From Metabacillus bambusae (GTDB taxonomy: Bacteria > Bacillota > Bacilli > Bacillales > Bacillaceae): a stretch of 64,000 bases of DNA. Shown here piece after piece: positions 7,783 through 16,402 of this stretch. Positions within the stretch are counted from its first letter, which is position 1, and each line of letters starts with the position of its first letter. The notes under the pieces are model-generated. The model did no database searches. It had not been told where the DNA came from and worked only from the letters and a program-made list of their open reading frames with translations. Location of the stretch: the NCBI RefSeq assembly GCF_017497975.1, contig NZ_JAGDEL010000016.1, forward strand, positions 62,001 to 126,000. Reading direction: 5' to 3'. Made by a program: the position numbers and the translations under genes.

Positions 7783-7812
7783 TACATTATGTAAAAAACG
7801 AAGTAGGTACTG
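7783..7812. other. Attachment junction inside kamA
   Basis: On the minus strand the kamA codons for GYAVPT are intact up to about 7803. The frame then reads SFFT and stops at 7787, instead of the family sequence FVVDAPGGGG that I recall for KamA. The break marks the crossover, and the core probably lies in CCTACTTCGTT (7796-7806). The exact core needs the other junction, which is outside the window. Confidence 0.75.
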
Positions 7813-8806
7813 CATATCCACTTGTATGTCCACGTAACCCCTCAATAATCTCAAGCCCTTTTGATATCGGTGCTCGGAAATGTCCAATCCCTTCAGATAG
7901 ATCACATTGATAAATATAATAAGGACGGACACGAATTTTCACTAAATCATGCATTAGTTTTTTCATGATTGGGACACTGTCATTTATACCAGCTAAAATA
8001 ACGGCCTGGTTGCCAACAGGGACTCCTGCATCAACGAGCATTTCACAGGCACGTTTTGATTCTTCCGTAATTTCAATTGACGTATTGAAGTGGGTATTCA
8101 GCCAAACTGGATGATACTTTTTTAATATCGAGCAGAGATTTTCCGTAATTCTCTGAGGGAAGACAACTGGCGCTCTTGTGCCAATTCGGATGATTTCAAC
8201 GTGTGGAATTTCTCTTAGGTTTTTTAAAATATATTCAAGAATGTTGTCATTAATTAATAAACCGTCTCCACCTGAAAGTAATACATCACGAACTTCTGGT
8301 GTATTGCGAATGTAGTCAATCGCTCCGTCTAGCTGTTTTTTCGGAACACCCATACCAATCTGTCCTGAAAAGCGTCTTCTAGTACAATAGCGACAATACA
8401 TTGAGCATTGGTTTGTGACAAGAAACAAAACACGGTCAGGGTATCGATGTGTTAAGCCAGCGACAGGTGAATCTTCATCCTCTTCAAGTGGGTCCTCCAA
8501 ATCATATTTCGTTTTGTGTATCTCTTCTCCAATCGGAACCGATTGCATTCTAATTGGACATCTTACATCTGTTGGGTTCATTAAAGCTGCATAATATGGG
8601 GTAATGTTTAGTGGAATTGTTTTTGTTGAAATTCGTACTCCTTCTTCTTCTTCAGGTGTTAAGTCGATAACCTTTTTTAAATCATCCAGTGTTCGAATCG
8701 TATTTGTTAACTGCCAAATCCAATCATTCCATTTTTCCTCTGGCACCTCCTTCCATAGTTCAATGTCTTTCCAGTGCCGTTTCGGTTTATATAAATCATG
8801 TAACAT
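7787..8806 (-). pseudogene. kamA: Lysine 2,3-aminomutase, 3' end lost by integration
   Basis: KamA is a radical-SAM, PLP-dependent enzyme that converts L-lysine to L-beta-lysine. The radical-SAM cysteines are present in NQCSMYCRYCTRRRFSG, and the N-terminal RHWKDIELWKEVPEEKW matches the family closely. The frame ends after 339 residues at GHTSGYAVPTSFFT, whereas Bacillus KamA has about 470. The missing part contains the PLP-lysine region (PGGGGK) and the C-terminal domain, so the fragment should be inactive. The end coincides with the integrase-bearing element. GGGGG precedes the ATG at 8806, and a sigma-54 promoter lies upstream. Excision would restore the gene if the remainder lies past the other junction. 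Confidence 0.9.
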
Positions 8807-8845
8807 GTTAGATTCCCCCTTGGTTTGCTGTTCACAAATTATTGT

Positions 8846-8861
8846 TGCAAGAATCGTGCCA
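8846..8861 (-). promoter_or_regulatory. Sigma-54 (-24/-12) promoter of kamA
   Basis: On the minus strand TGGCACGATTCTTGCA has the -24 GG and -12 GC elements at the required spacing and nearly the full consensus. It lies 40 bases before the kamA start, and a sigma-54 activator gene lies two genes upstream. Confidence 0.92.
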
Positions 8862-8977
8862 ACTACTTAAAAGGGGTGATAATCCTATGAAAGTTCTTCG
8901 AAAAAGTTGAGAGTCATGACATTTGAATCGTATCACTTTATTGATGATCCTCAGGTGGTGCATGTAACTTAGCATTA

Positions 8978-9059
8978 CTGCCGAATAACTGGCAGATCCC
9001 TAAGATTTGATCTACATCTATCCTGCCTGAAAATTGGCAGCATGCTTAAAAACTGGCAT
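8978..9059. promoter_or_regulatory. Palindromic activator sites upstream of kamA promoter
   Basis: CTGCC-N8-GGCAG occurs at 8978-8995 and again at 9023-9040, with centres 45 bases apart. A degraded third copy, ATGCT-N8-GGCAT, lies at 9042-9059. They lie about 120-200 bases upstream of the -24/-12 promoter, the usual distance for sigma-54 enhancer sites. The adjacent PAS-AAA-Fis regulator is the obvious ligand. Confidence 0.75.
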
Positions 9060-9070
9060 TTTACTTTGTT

Positions 9071-9937
9071 CTATATTTTTTTCACCTCACTTGACAGATC
9101 CTTTACCCAAACATTCATGTCTTCTAATTTATCAAAAATATAGCAATTGTTCGTCAATCTTCCGTTATACTGATAGCCAAGCTGATAAAAAGCCGCATTC
9201 ATCCCAAACGAAAGGGCTCGTGCTATCGAAAATGCACAAAAGATACCTCTATTCTTTAGATCAGCTTCAAGATGAATAAGTAGTTTCTTCATCAATCCAT
9301 ACTTTCTATGTTCTGGTAATGTCGCACAATCAGTTAGTTCTGCATGATGGAAAAGCTGATTTATATCTGCCGAAGCTGAACTAACAATCTGTTTGTTACA
9401 TTCAACAATATAGAAAATGGTTCCTGCCTCGATCATTCTTTTTACATATTCTGGATCACTCATCGGTGTTGGGTAAATTTTAAACACCATAGCATAAAGC
9501 TCGGCAAGCTTCTTTGCGTCTAAGCTGGTTGCTTTTCGGAAGTGATAGTGATCAGGAATACTAGCTTTTATTTGTTTTTGTTCCTTTTCCAGGACTCTCT
9601 GAAGGATTGTATCTTCTTGTATCCAATATTTATTCGTTCTTCGTTCAATCTCTTTGTAACAGGTCATTACATAATTGTCCGTGCCATTGAAAAAACCTTT
9701 AATTATCGCTTCTAGTTCAAATCCCTTTGCTAGTAATTGCAGCCAATGCTCTGGTCTGGAAAAAAAGATCACTTTCGTAAACGAGTTTTTATCGAGTATT
9801 TCATTAAGCTCTTGAAGAATCATTGACATATTTCCCCGGTAATTATCGACACGTAGTCTTTCATTAAAGTAATCAAGATAAAACTGGACTGAATAATCCG
9901 AGGTTTTAATGTTTTTCGTTTCATAGGCTGGTTTCAT
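9071..9937 (-). CDS. ablB: Beta-lysine N-acetyltransferase
   Basis: AblB acetylates beta-lysine to N6-acetyl-beta-lysine, a compatible solute, so it works directly after KamA. The 288-residue product has the AblB-type N-terminal part (about 1-130, with SRPEHWLQLLAKGFELEA and GFFNGTDNYVM) and a GNAT domain (about 130-285, with TLPEHRKYGLMKKLLIHLEADLKNRG as acetyl-CoA binding region). Start 9937 was chosen because AGGAGG lies 7 bases before it. The gene follows the activator gene by 12 bases and precedes the kamA sigma-54 promoter, so it is probably transcribed with the activator. With kamA broken its substrate should be missing. Confidence 0.88.
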   Translation of the reverse strand: MKPAYETKNIKTSDYSVQFYLDYFNERLRVDNYRGNMSMILQELNEILDKNSFTKVIFFSRPEHWLQLLAKGFELEAIIKGFFNGTDNYVMTCYKEIERRTNKYWIQEDTILQRVLEKEQKQIKASIPDHYHFRKATSLDAKKLAELYAMVFKIYPTPMSDPEYVKRMIEAGTIFYIVECNKQIVSSASADINQLFHHAELTDCATLPEHRKYGLMKKLLIHLEADLKNRGIFCAFSIARALSFGMNAAFYQLGYQYNGRLTNNCYIFDKLEDMNVWVKDLSSEVKKI

Positions 9938-9949
9938 ATCCACCCTCCT

Positions 9950-11347
9950 CTATGTTTGTTCTGCTTTAATATTGTACTTTTTCATTTTATATTGAAGTGT
10001 TTGTCTTGGGAGTTCTAAGATCGATGAGGCTTTGAGGACATTTCCTTTCGTTACTCTTAATGCTTGTTGAATCAGCTTTTTTTCTGTCTGTTCAATTGTT
10101 ACTCTTAATGGCTTTAGGTTAATCCTTTCGTCTGTTGCTGATTCCTTAAAGAAAGCGGGCAAATCGTTCAATGTCATCATGTCACCGTCTGTCATATTCA
10201 CTGCATATTCAATTGTATGCTCTAATTCACGGACATTCCCTTGCCAATGATGTTTCTCAAGCTTGGCAAGCACCTTGTCATCAATATTAATAACTAGCTT
10301 ATTTAGGAGATAGTTATACTTTTTTATAAAATGATCCACCAATATCGGGATATCTCCATTTCTTTCTCTTAGTGGTGGGAGCTCGATAAAAAATACATTT
10401 AAGCGGAAGTATAAATCAGAACGTAATAGCTTCTTCTCAATACACTCAAATGGATGCTCATTCATTGCAACAATGATTCTCACATCAACGACATACGACT
10501 CAGTACCACCAACTCTCCTAATGACACCATCCTCTAGTACACGTAAAAGCTTTGTTTGAAAATCTAATGGCATCGTATGAATTTCATCAAGAAATAGCGT
10601 ACCACCATGGGCAAGCTCAAACAAACCAGCTCGATCAACAGCTCCAGTAAAACTTCCTTTTTTCGTTCCAAATAAAATGCTTTCTAGTAAGGATTCTGGT
10701 AAAGACGAACAGTTTTGTGCGATAAATGGTCCATTTTTACGTGATGATTCATTGTGAATAGACTGAACAAGCAATTCCTTTCCTGTCCCTGTTTCACCGT
10801 ATATCATTACAGGAGATGAACTTTCTGCAGCACGTTTTCCTAACATTTTTACATTTTTCATTGAATCACAGTTCGTAATAAGATCATCCCAGTTGTATGT
10901 TGCTCCAGAAGTGGATGACGGTTTCGTTTTTTTGTTATTCACTTTTTGTTGAAGTTCAAGAAGTTTCTCAGCTAATTGTTTTACCTTTGATAAATCCTTT
11001 GCAATCTCAACCGCTCCAACATTTCGTTCCCCTACATGTATCGGTATCGTTGTGTTTACTGTATCAATTAATTGTCCTTTACTATTTTTATAGGTTTGGG
11101 ATTGTTGGTAGATCGGTTTTCCGGTTTCGATTACTTTCAAGAGGGTACTTGTTTGACTCGTTAAAGATGGAAATACATCGAGTACATGCTTCCCAAGTAC
11201 TTCATCAATCTCCACTCCATCATGAATTGCAGCGACCTTATTATAAAAAATCGTTATGCCTTCAGAGTTAACGGCATGAATCGCTTCGTCAATACTTCCT
11301 AAAATAGCTTCAAGCATCTGCTTTGTTTCAAAAGATTCCAAGAACAT
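9950..11347 (-). CDS. Sigma-54-dependent transcriptional activator (PAS-AAA-Fis)
   Basis: The 465-residue product has an N-terminal PAS domain (about 8-120), an AAA+ sigma-54 interaction domain (about 155-385) and a C-terminal Fis-type helix-turn-helix (about 425-460, KASSILELPRQTLQYKMKK). The Walker A motif is GETGTGKE. The sigma-54 contact loop is GSFTGA instead of the commoner GAFTGA. It heads the beta-lysine locus, and the promoter and palindromes before kamA are its likely target. The signal sensed by the PAS domain is unknown. The ATG at 11347 follows GAGGTG. No -24/-12 promoter is seen upstream of the gene itself. Confidence 0.9.
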   Translation of the reverse strand: MFLESFETKQMLEAILGSIDEAIHAVNSEGITIFYNKVAAIHDGVEIDEVLGKHVLDVFPSLTSQTSTLLKVIETGKPIYQQSQTYKNSKGQLIDTVNTTIPIHVGERNVGAVEIAKDLSKVKQLAEKLLELQQKVNNKKTKPSSTSGATYNWDDLITNCDSMKNVKMLGKRAAESSSPVMIYGETGTGKELLVQSIHNESSRKNGPFIAQNCSSLPESLLESILFGTKKGSFTGAVDRAGLFELAHGGTLFLDEIHTMPLDFQTKLLRVLEDGVIRRVGGTESYVVDVRIIVAMNEHPFECIEKKLLRSDLYFRLNVFFIELPPLRERNGDIPILVDHFIKKYNYLLNKLVINIDDKVLAKLEKHHWQGNVRELEHTIEYAVNMTDGDMMTLNDLPAFFKESATDERINLKPLRVTIEQTEKKLIQQALRVTKGNVLKASSILELPRQTLQYKMKKYNIKAEQT

Positions 11348-11465
11348 CTTAAGTCACCTCTTTTTATCTAGCAAGGCAGTTTTAATTATTTGATTACTCC
11401 TCTATCTATTGATATTAGGAACATATACCAACTATGCTCCACCCTATTTCCATTCATCTAAAGAG

Positions 11466-11511
11466 ACAAAAAAAGGAGCACTTCCAAAATTGATTGACAG
11501 GAAGTGTCTCC
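11466..11511 (-). terminator. Terminator after the 45-residue gene
   Basis: On the minus strand GGAGACACTTCC and GGAAGTGCTCC pair across 14 bases, followed by seven T. Confidence 0.85.
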
Positions 11512-11538
11512 TTCGATACTTTCAGACTTTGTTAATTG

Positions 11539-11676
11539 TTAGTTATTATGATTACGTTTTGTATCAAGGGATGAAATGGATTCGTTGATGACCTCATTCG
11601 CTTTTTCCGCTTGTCGGTCTTCCTTTTTAGCCTTGTCTACAATCTTCTCAACATCTTCTGGTGTATGATCTGGCAT
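11539..11676 (-). CDS. Small charged protein, 45 residues, unknown
   Basis: A 45-codon gene starts with ATG at 11676, 5 bases after GGAAGTG, and ends at 11539 just before a strong terminator. The product is hydrophilic and probably helical (PEDVEKIVDKAKKEDRQAEK and a tail TKRNHNN). The clean ribosome binding site, terminator and codon use make it a real gene. I do not know its function. Confidence 0.7.
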   Translation of the reverse strand: MPDHTPEDVEKIVDKAKKEDRQAEKANEVINESISSLDTKRNHNN

Positions 11677-11906
11677 TTTTTCACTTCCTCAAAAATAGTT
11701 GGGATCCCTTTTAGGATGGTTAAAAATATTATTAATCATGTACAAGTCTCAGAAAAAAAATATGTTAGATTAAAGAAAAATCACTTGATCCAATTATTAC
11801 GGCCAGTTATCATTTTCTGCCTGTTCGTGTGTGGCAAAGGAAACACAAAGAATATATGCGATTAGATGCTGACATAGCGGATATAAGGTGTGAAGGTCAC
11901 TAGGCT

Positions 11907-11961
11907 CTAGGCGCTGGATATCAATGCGATTATTTACAGTACAAGAATTCTTTAATTTCCT
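11907..11961. repeat. Degenerate half copy of the dispersed repeat
   Basis: The sequence from TAGGCGCTGGAT to CTTTAATTTCC resembles the right half of the full copy at 11967-12144, with several changes and the left half missing. Confidence 0.6.
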
Positions 11962-11966
11962 AAACG

Positions 11967-12144
11967 GAACAAAAGCGCAAGCGCCTTGATCAGCCTCGGG
12001 CAAATAAGATGATTTAGAATAGAAGGCGTTCTTTGCCTTCAATTCTAAATTAGCTTATGACCTCGAGGGGCTAGGCGCTGGAGCTGGATGTCGTGCGCTT
12101 ATCCACAGTACAAGAATTTTATAATTTCTTAAGCAACAAAAAAA
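11967..12144. repeat. Dispersed intergenic repeat, copy A
   Basis: The unit opens with AACAAAAGCGCAAGCGCC and closes with GGCGCTGGAGCTGGA, a GCGCTTATCCACAG block and an AT-rich tail. The interior contains an imperfect hairpin around GAAGGCGTTCTTTGCCTTC. A closely similar copy lies at 21124-21295. It carries no open frame. Repeats with this opening and closing are, to my memory, scattered in intergenic regions of several Bacillus genomes. The rest of 11677-11906 shows no gene. Confidence 0.8.
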
Positions 12145-12170
12145 ACTGCTAGTAAAAGATACTAGCAGCC
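12137..12170 (-). terminator. Terminator of the YhcR-like gene
   Basis: On the minus strand CTGCTAG, 9 bases, CTAGCAG and eight T follow the stop codon at 12184. Confidence 0.85.
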
Positions 12171-12183
12171 GAAAACTTATTAA

Positions 12184-15100
12184 TTATTTTATGCTAGAAA
12201 TGACCTCATCAACAAGATCTGTCAATTCCAGCTTGTCTTGATCTGACACCTGTTTTTTTGGCAAATGACTTACTTTCTTTTTCACATCCTCAAGAATTGA
12301 AATTGCACGTTTAGTGTATTGCTCTTTTTCATTAGGGAATTCTTTTGCTAAGTTTAAGTTATTTTCTGCTTTTTCAAGGTGGTTTTGCAGTGATGTTTTA
12401 AGACCATGATTTAAGTCTTTTTCTAAAATTAACTTTTCCACATCATTAATTGTTGCATTTTTAATTGTAAATGAAACTATCTTCATTTCCTCTACATTAT
12501 GAACCTTATCTACAGCACGGTATGATAATGTGTATTCACCTTCATTTGTTATAGTAAATGGCTGGTCATATTTTATCCAGTCACCTTCATTTAGCTTGTA
12601 TTCAATATAATCAATACCAACATCAGCATCTGTAGCAGATAGAGTAACTCCTGCTTCTTTTGAATATTCACCATTGTCTTTATCTGGTGCTGTTAAAGTA
12701 TGTGTCGTTACTGGTGCTGTGAAATCTTCAGAAATGCGTCCTTCTGCGGTATACGTAATCGACCCTTCTATACTTTTCACAAAATCAACCGTAGCCTGTA
12801 AGTCTTCTGGCCCTTGTACAGGGTTTTCACCAAGCTCAGCAATACGGTATTTGTCACTAGTATGAGGGTACATATAGTTATTTACCGTAACAGTGTATGT
12901 CTTATCTGGATCAAGCTTCGAACCGTCTGGTAAATACATATCAATCACTTCACCATAGGATCCCTTTGTGCTATCCCATGTATAGCTAAACCCAGCAATA
13001 CTTACATCAGGACCGTAGCTGCTAAATTGGCTATTGATAATCGCTCGCATATCAGAACCTGATACTTCAAGTTTAACTAATGTGTTGCCGAATGGTTGGA
13101 TGTTAAACAGCTCATTCCATGTTATTTCACCCGCATTTAGATCATCACGGAATCCACCACCATTCATTAAGGCGAAGTCACTATCCATTGCTACAGCCAT
13201 ACCGTCTGCAATTAAGTTTCCAAGTGCATTATCACCAATTAGTCCTTTTTGTGTATATCCTCCAGCCATTTCTGAACCTGCTACCCCAATTACTTCGTTT
13301 AGCTTAGGTCCTACTTCTTCTAAATAATTATCTAAAATGGCTTTTACTTCTGCATCTGGTGTAATGCCATCTTGAACTACATCCACTATATCAGCAGATT
13401 TTTTTACGATATCACCTGAAAAACGATCTATTTCCAGCTCAACATCAGAAAATGCTTTTCCATACTCCCATGCTTGGACAATCAATTTATTATCAACAAC
13501 AGCATCTAGCTTTACATGGTTATGTGCTGCAAAAATGACGTCAACTGCATCATTTACTTTCGTTGCGATACTTGCGATATCACCAGAAGCAGTTTCACCT
13601 GATTGGTTCCCAGGTACATGCGCCAAAATGACGATAGCTTCAACACCTTTTTCTTGAAGCTCTGGTACGTATTTGTTTATTGCTTCCGCTTCGTCTGTAA
13701 ATTGAATATGTTCATTTCCTTTTGAAATGATCATGTTTGGTGTTTCAACAGTTGCTACCCCAATAAAGCCAATTTTCGCCCCATCTACCTCTTTAATTGC
13801 GTAAGGATCTAAAACTAAGGAACCGGAATCTTTATACTCTACGTTTGCTGCGACCATAGGAAAGTCAATTCCATCATAATTTGGTGTTCCATTTTCATGG
13901 TCTCCTCCATTGATTAGTCGCAACATTTCTTCGACACCTTCATCAAACTCATGGTTTCCTACAGTACCTACATCAAATCCAATTGATTCCATCATTTCAA
14001 CTGTTGGCTCGTCTTGCAATAGGGCAGATACAGGTGAGCTTCCGCCAACCATATCACCAGCATGGACAATTAATGTGTTCGGATTTGTTGTTTCACGCTG
14101 ACGTAAGTGTGCTGCTAGATAATCCATGCGGCCGTAGTTTGCGCCACTTACAGTTCCCGTAATGTCTACTTTACCGTGGAGATCATTCACACCTAATAAC
14201 TGAACACTAATATTGTCAGTTTCTTCATTGCCACTACCTGCAGAATAGCCATTTGCTTCTGCTTCTTGTGCACTTGCAAAGAAGATTCTTTTTTCTACCG
14301 GTACATCCTCCCATTCTTCTGGAGTCACATATGTCTTTGTATCTGAGTTTCCTACAAATCTAGTAAACCCTTTCCCTTCATCTCTCGCACGGAATGCAAA
14401 AGGTAATTCCATTAACAGATCAGCTGGATTCCAAATGCCTAATCCTGCAGCTTTTGCTTCCTTTACAGCTGCTTGAAACATATTATAATCAGCTTCATTA
14501 CCTACTGGCCAAATAAAGTAAGTTGATGCATATCCTTTTTTAACCATTTCTAAGTTTGTGTTCAAATTATCGCTTTTTCGAATGACTTGTGCTAATAAAC
14601 GCCCATAATCATCTGTTACTTCATCTCCAAGTTTAACAATAACCTCATCACCAGGCTTTAAGAGCTCGTTCAAATAAGCCTTGGCTCTGTTCCCATGATC
14701 TAATTGGTTTTGATCTGCTTCATTTTGTGGAGAATGATAGGTTTCTGGTGTATCAATGTTTACATATCGAACCTTTGTCGATCCTAAAACAGGTGTCTCT
14801 AAATGAATCGTGTCACCATCAACAACACTTTTCACTGTAGAAGAATATTCACCAGCAGATTGCGGTGCTTCAGGTTGTGGATCTAGTAATTGAATATCCT
14901 CTGCTTTACGAGGTAATACCTGGTATGAATCATATTGACTCAATACTCCTGTAAATTCATACCATTTTCCAGCTTCCACTTTTGAAATCGTACTCGTTGC
15001 TTCCATAATCCGAATCGTTGTTCTATTAAATTCTTCGTCAATTACGGAAACATTGTATCCACCGCCAGCAGCTGAACTCGGAACACTGTTAACATATCCT

Positions 15101-15954
15101 TTTACTTTAACTAGTTGTCCTTCTTTTGACTCTGCTATACTTTCATTATTTAAATCTATTAATGTCATTTCATTCGCTTGTGGCAATTGATTATTTTCTG
15201 ATAAAACTTCAATCCCATTTACGATTGGTGCAATTTCAGTTAATCCCTTATACGAGGTAATCGTACCGGTAATTTTAATTTGTTTGCCTTCAGTCAATTC
15301 TGGAAAACTAGCTGAATTTAATGCAAAAATGTTAATACCCGCTGTTTCATCTTGAATATATGTAGATAATCTACCACCACCAATTGCCGAATTGTCAACT
15401 GTAACTGTACCTATGACAGTCACTTCTTTTCCCGTTTTTGTCCGAGCATCTGCAATTGATATAGGTTCACCTGGTGTTACAGGGTCTGGGTCAATTGGAT
15501 CAGTGCCATCTACAAATTCTATAGACGTTGGTGATTTCAGTCCTGGTTTAGAAAAATATGTTTCTATTTTAGCAGTGATTCTAACCTTTTTTCCAACAAT
15601 ACTAGGGTTTGTTACTAGTCCAAAGTTTTCCCTAATATAACTAGGGGAACTAGGTAGCTGGACTGGCATAATTTTAGCGCCATCTTTTTCCGAGGATACA
15701 TCAGCTATTGCAATATTCGTATTACCAGCAAACGGTGCTTCGAAGTCAAATGAAGTTGTGCCAGTCGTATATCCTATGATATATCCTTCTACAGTAACAT
15801 TCTCAACACTTGTATTTCGTGAGATAGCCTCTGCAACAGTAAGAGGTGATTCCTCCGCTTTTGCTTCTGGTGTAAAATTTAATAAAAGACCTGGCAGTAC
15901 TAATGCTAGAATCATGAAAAATGATAGAATCCTATTTACTCCTTTATGTCCCAT
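12184..15954 (-). CDS. Secreted YhcR-like nuclease / 5'-nucleotidase
   Basis: The 1256-residue product starts with a signal peptide (cleavage near AKA, residue 33). Three OB-fold repeats follow (about 40-360). Next is a staphylococcal-nuclease domain (about 370-510, with VVDGDTIHLETP and VRYVNIDTPETYH) and a 5'-nucleotidase pair: a metallophosphoesterase (about 580-810, VNDLHGK, HAGDMVGG, GNHEFDEG) and its C-terminal substrate domain (about 840-1030). An Ig-like domain (about 1085-1160) and a helical tail end the protein. This is the order of B. subtilis YhcR, which degrades nucleic acids and dephosphorylates nucleotides outside the cell. No LPXTG-type sorting signal is present, so it may be released or held otherwise. 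AGGAGG supports the start at 15954. Confidence 0.9.
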   Translation of the reverse strand: MGHKGVNRILSFFMILALVLPGLLLNFTPEAKAEESPLTVAEAISRNTSVENVTVEGYIIGYTTGTTSFDFEAPFAGNTNIAIADVSSEKDGAKIMPVQLPSSPSYIRENFGLVTNPSIVGKKVRITAKIETYFSKPGLKSPTSIEFVDGTDPIDPDPVTPGEPISIADARTKTGKEVTVIGTVTVDNSAIGGGRLSTYIQDETAGINIFALNSASFPELTEGKQIKITGTITSYKGLTEIAPIVNGIEVLSENNQLPQANEMTLIDLNNESIAESKEGQLVKVKGYVNSVPSSAAGGGYNVSVIDEEFNRTTIRIMEATSTISKVEAGKWYEFTGVLSQYDSYQVLPRKAEDIQLLDPQPEAPQSAGEYSSTVKSVVDGDTIHLETPVLGSTKVRYVNIDTPETYHSPQNEADQNQLDHGNRAKAYLNELLKPGDEVIVKLGDEVTDDYGRLLAQVIRKSDNLNTNLEMVKKGYASTYFIWPVGNEADYNMFQAAVKEAKAAGLGIWNPADLLMELPFAFRARDEGKGFTRFVGNSDTKTYVTPEEWEDVPVEKRIFFASAQEAEANGYSAGSGNEETDNISVQLLGVNDLHGKVDITGTVSGANYGRMDYLAAHLRQRETTNPNTLIVHAGDMVGGSSPVSALLQDEPTVEMMESIGFDVGTVGNHEFDEGVEEMLRLINGGDHENGTPNYDGIDFPMVAANVEYKDSGSLVLDPYAIKEVDGAKIGFIGVATVETPNMIISKGNEHIQFTDEAEAINKYVPELQEKGVEAIVILAHVPGNQSGETASGDIASIATKVNDAVDVIFAAHNHVKLDAVVDNKLIVQAWEYGKAFSDVELEIDRFSGDIVKKSADIVDVVQDGITPDAEVKAILDNYLEEVGPKLNEVIGVAGSEMAGGYTQKGLIGDNALGNLIADGMAVAMDSDFALMNGGGFRDDLNAGEITWNELFNIQPFGNTLVKLEVSGSDMRAIINSQFSSYGPDVSIAGFSYTWDSTKGSYGEVIDMYLPDGSKLDPDKTYTVTVNNYMYPHTSDKYRIAELGENPVQGPEDLQATVDFVKSIEGSITYTAEGRISEDFTAPVTTHTLTAPDKDNGEYSKEAGVTLSATDADVGIDYIEYKLNEGDWIKYDQPFTITNEGEYTLSYRAVDKVHNVEEMKIVSFTIKNATINDVEKLILEKDLNHGLKTSLQNHLEKAENNLNLAKEFPNEKEQYTKRAISILEDVKKKVSHLPKKQVSDQDKLELTDLVDEVISSIK

Positions 15955-16402
15955 TATTTCGCCTCCTAAATTGTTTTCATACATGTCTAAACTTACAATA
16001 TTATTGTTTAGATATTGTAAATAGTATGTAAAATTTCATAGAAATACGTTTAATAAACAAAAAACGAGTCAAATTTACTAGACTTTGTAGTTATTTGTTA
16101 TTTCTCGTCAATGATGTGGTCTTTATGTTATTTCCTTTTCACTTATTCGATAAACTAATTGAAATCTGATTTTATTCTAGGAATTTTTTTTAAACACTAT
16201 TATAATTCGACAACGTTTTTATTTATTGTTCTTTATACTTTAATCTAGATGGAGAATTGATAAAGTGATATCAAGCTAATTAACCAAGCGCCTATTTAAT
16301 ATGTGCGCTTTTACTTTCTATATAACTAGTAATTAAATAAAAACAATTTCTCTATCAGTTTTTAAATATAAAAACTCAAGTAGAGTTGGCGGAGGGGTAT
16401 AA
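15955..16402. other. Gene-free interval before the sigH-like gene
   Basis: No gene is visible. A short hairpin AAGCGC...GCGCTTTT near 16287-16313 could be a weak terminator. The remainder is AT-rich and should contain the divergent promoters of the two flanking genes. Confidence 0.5.

Larger units (their letters stand above)
1..7800. mobile_element. One end of an integrated phage-like element
   Basis: The stretch from the left edge to about 7800 differs from the rest. All genes but one run on the minus strand, most have their own terminator, and the genes include a large serine integrase, a Bro-N antirepressor and a serine resolvase. The integrase lies immediately beside the host junction, where the kamA reading frame is cut. 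Intergenic sequence is rich in TACG and CGTA words unlike the flanking chromosome. No capsid, tail or lysis gene is visible, so phage, phage-like plasmid or other integrative element cannot be told apart. The other end lies outside the window. Confidence 0.85.

Noticed and set aside
11348-11465. Sigma-54 promoter before the activator gene
   Set aside because: A TTGCT stretch is present, but no GG at the -24 distance, so the element is incomplete.
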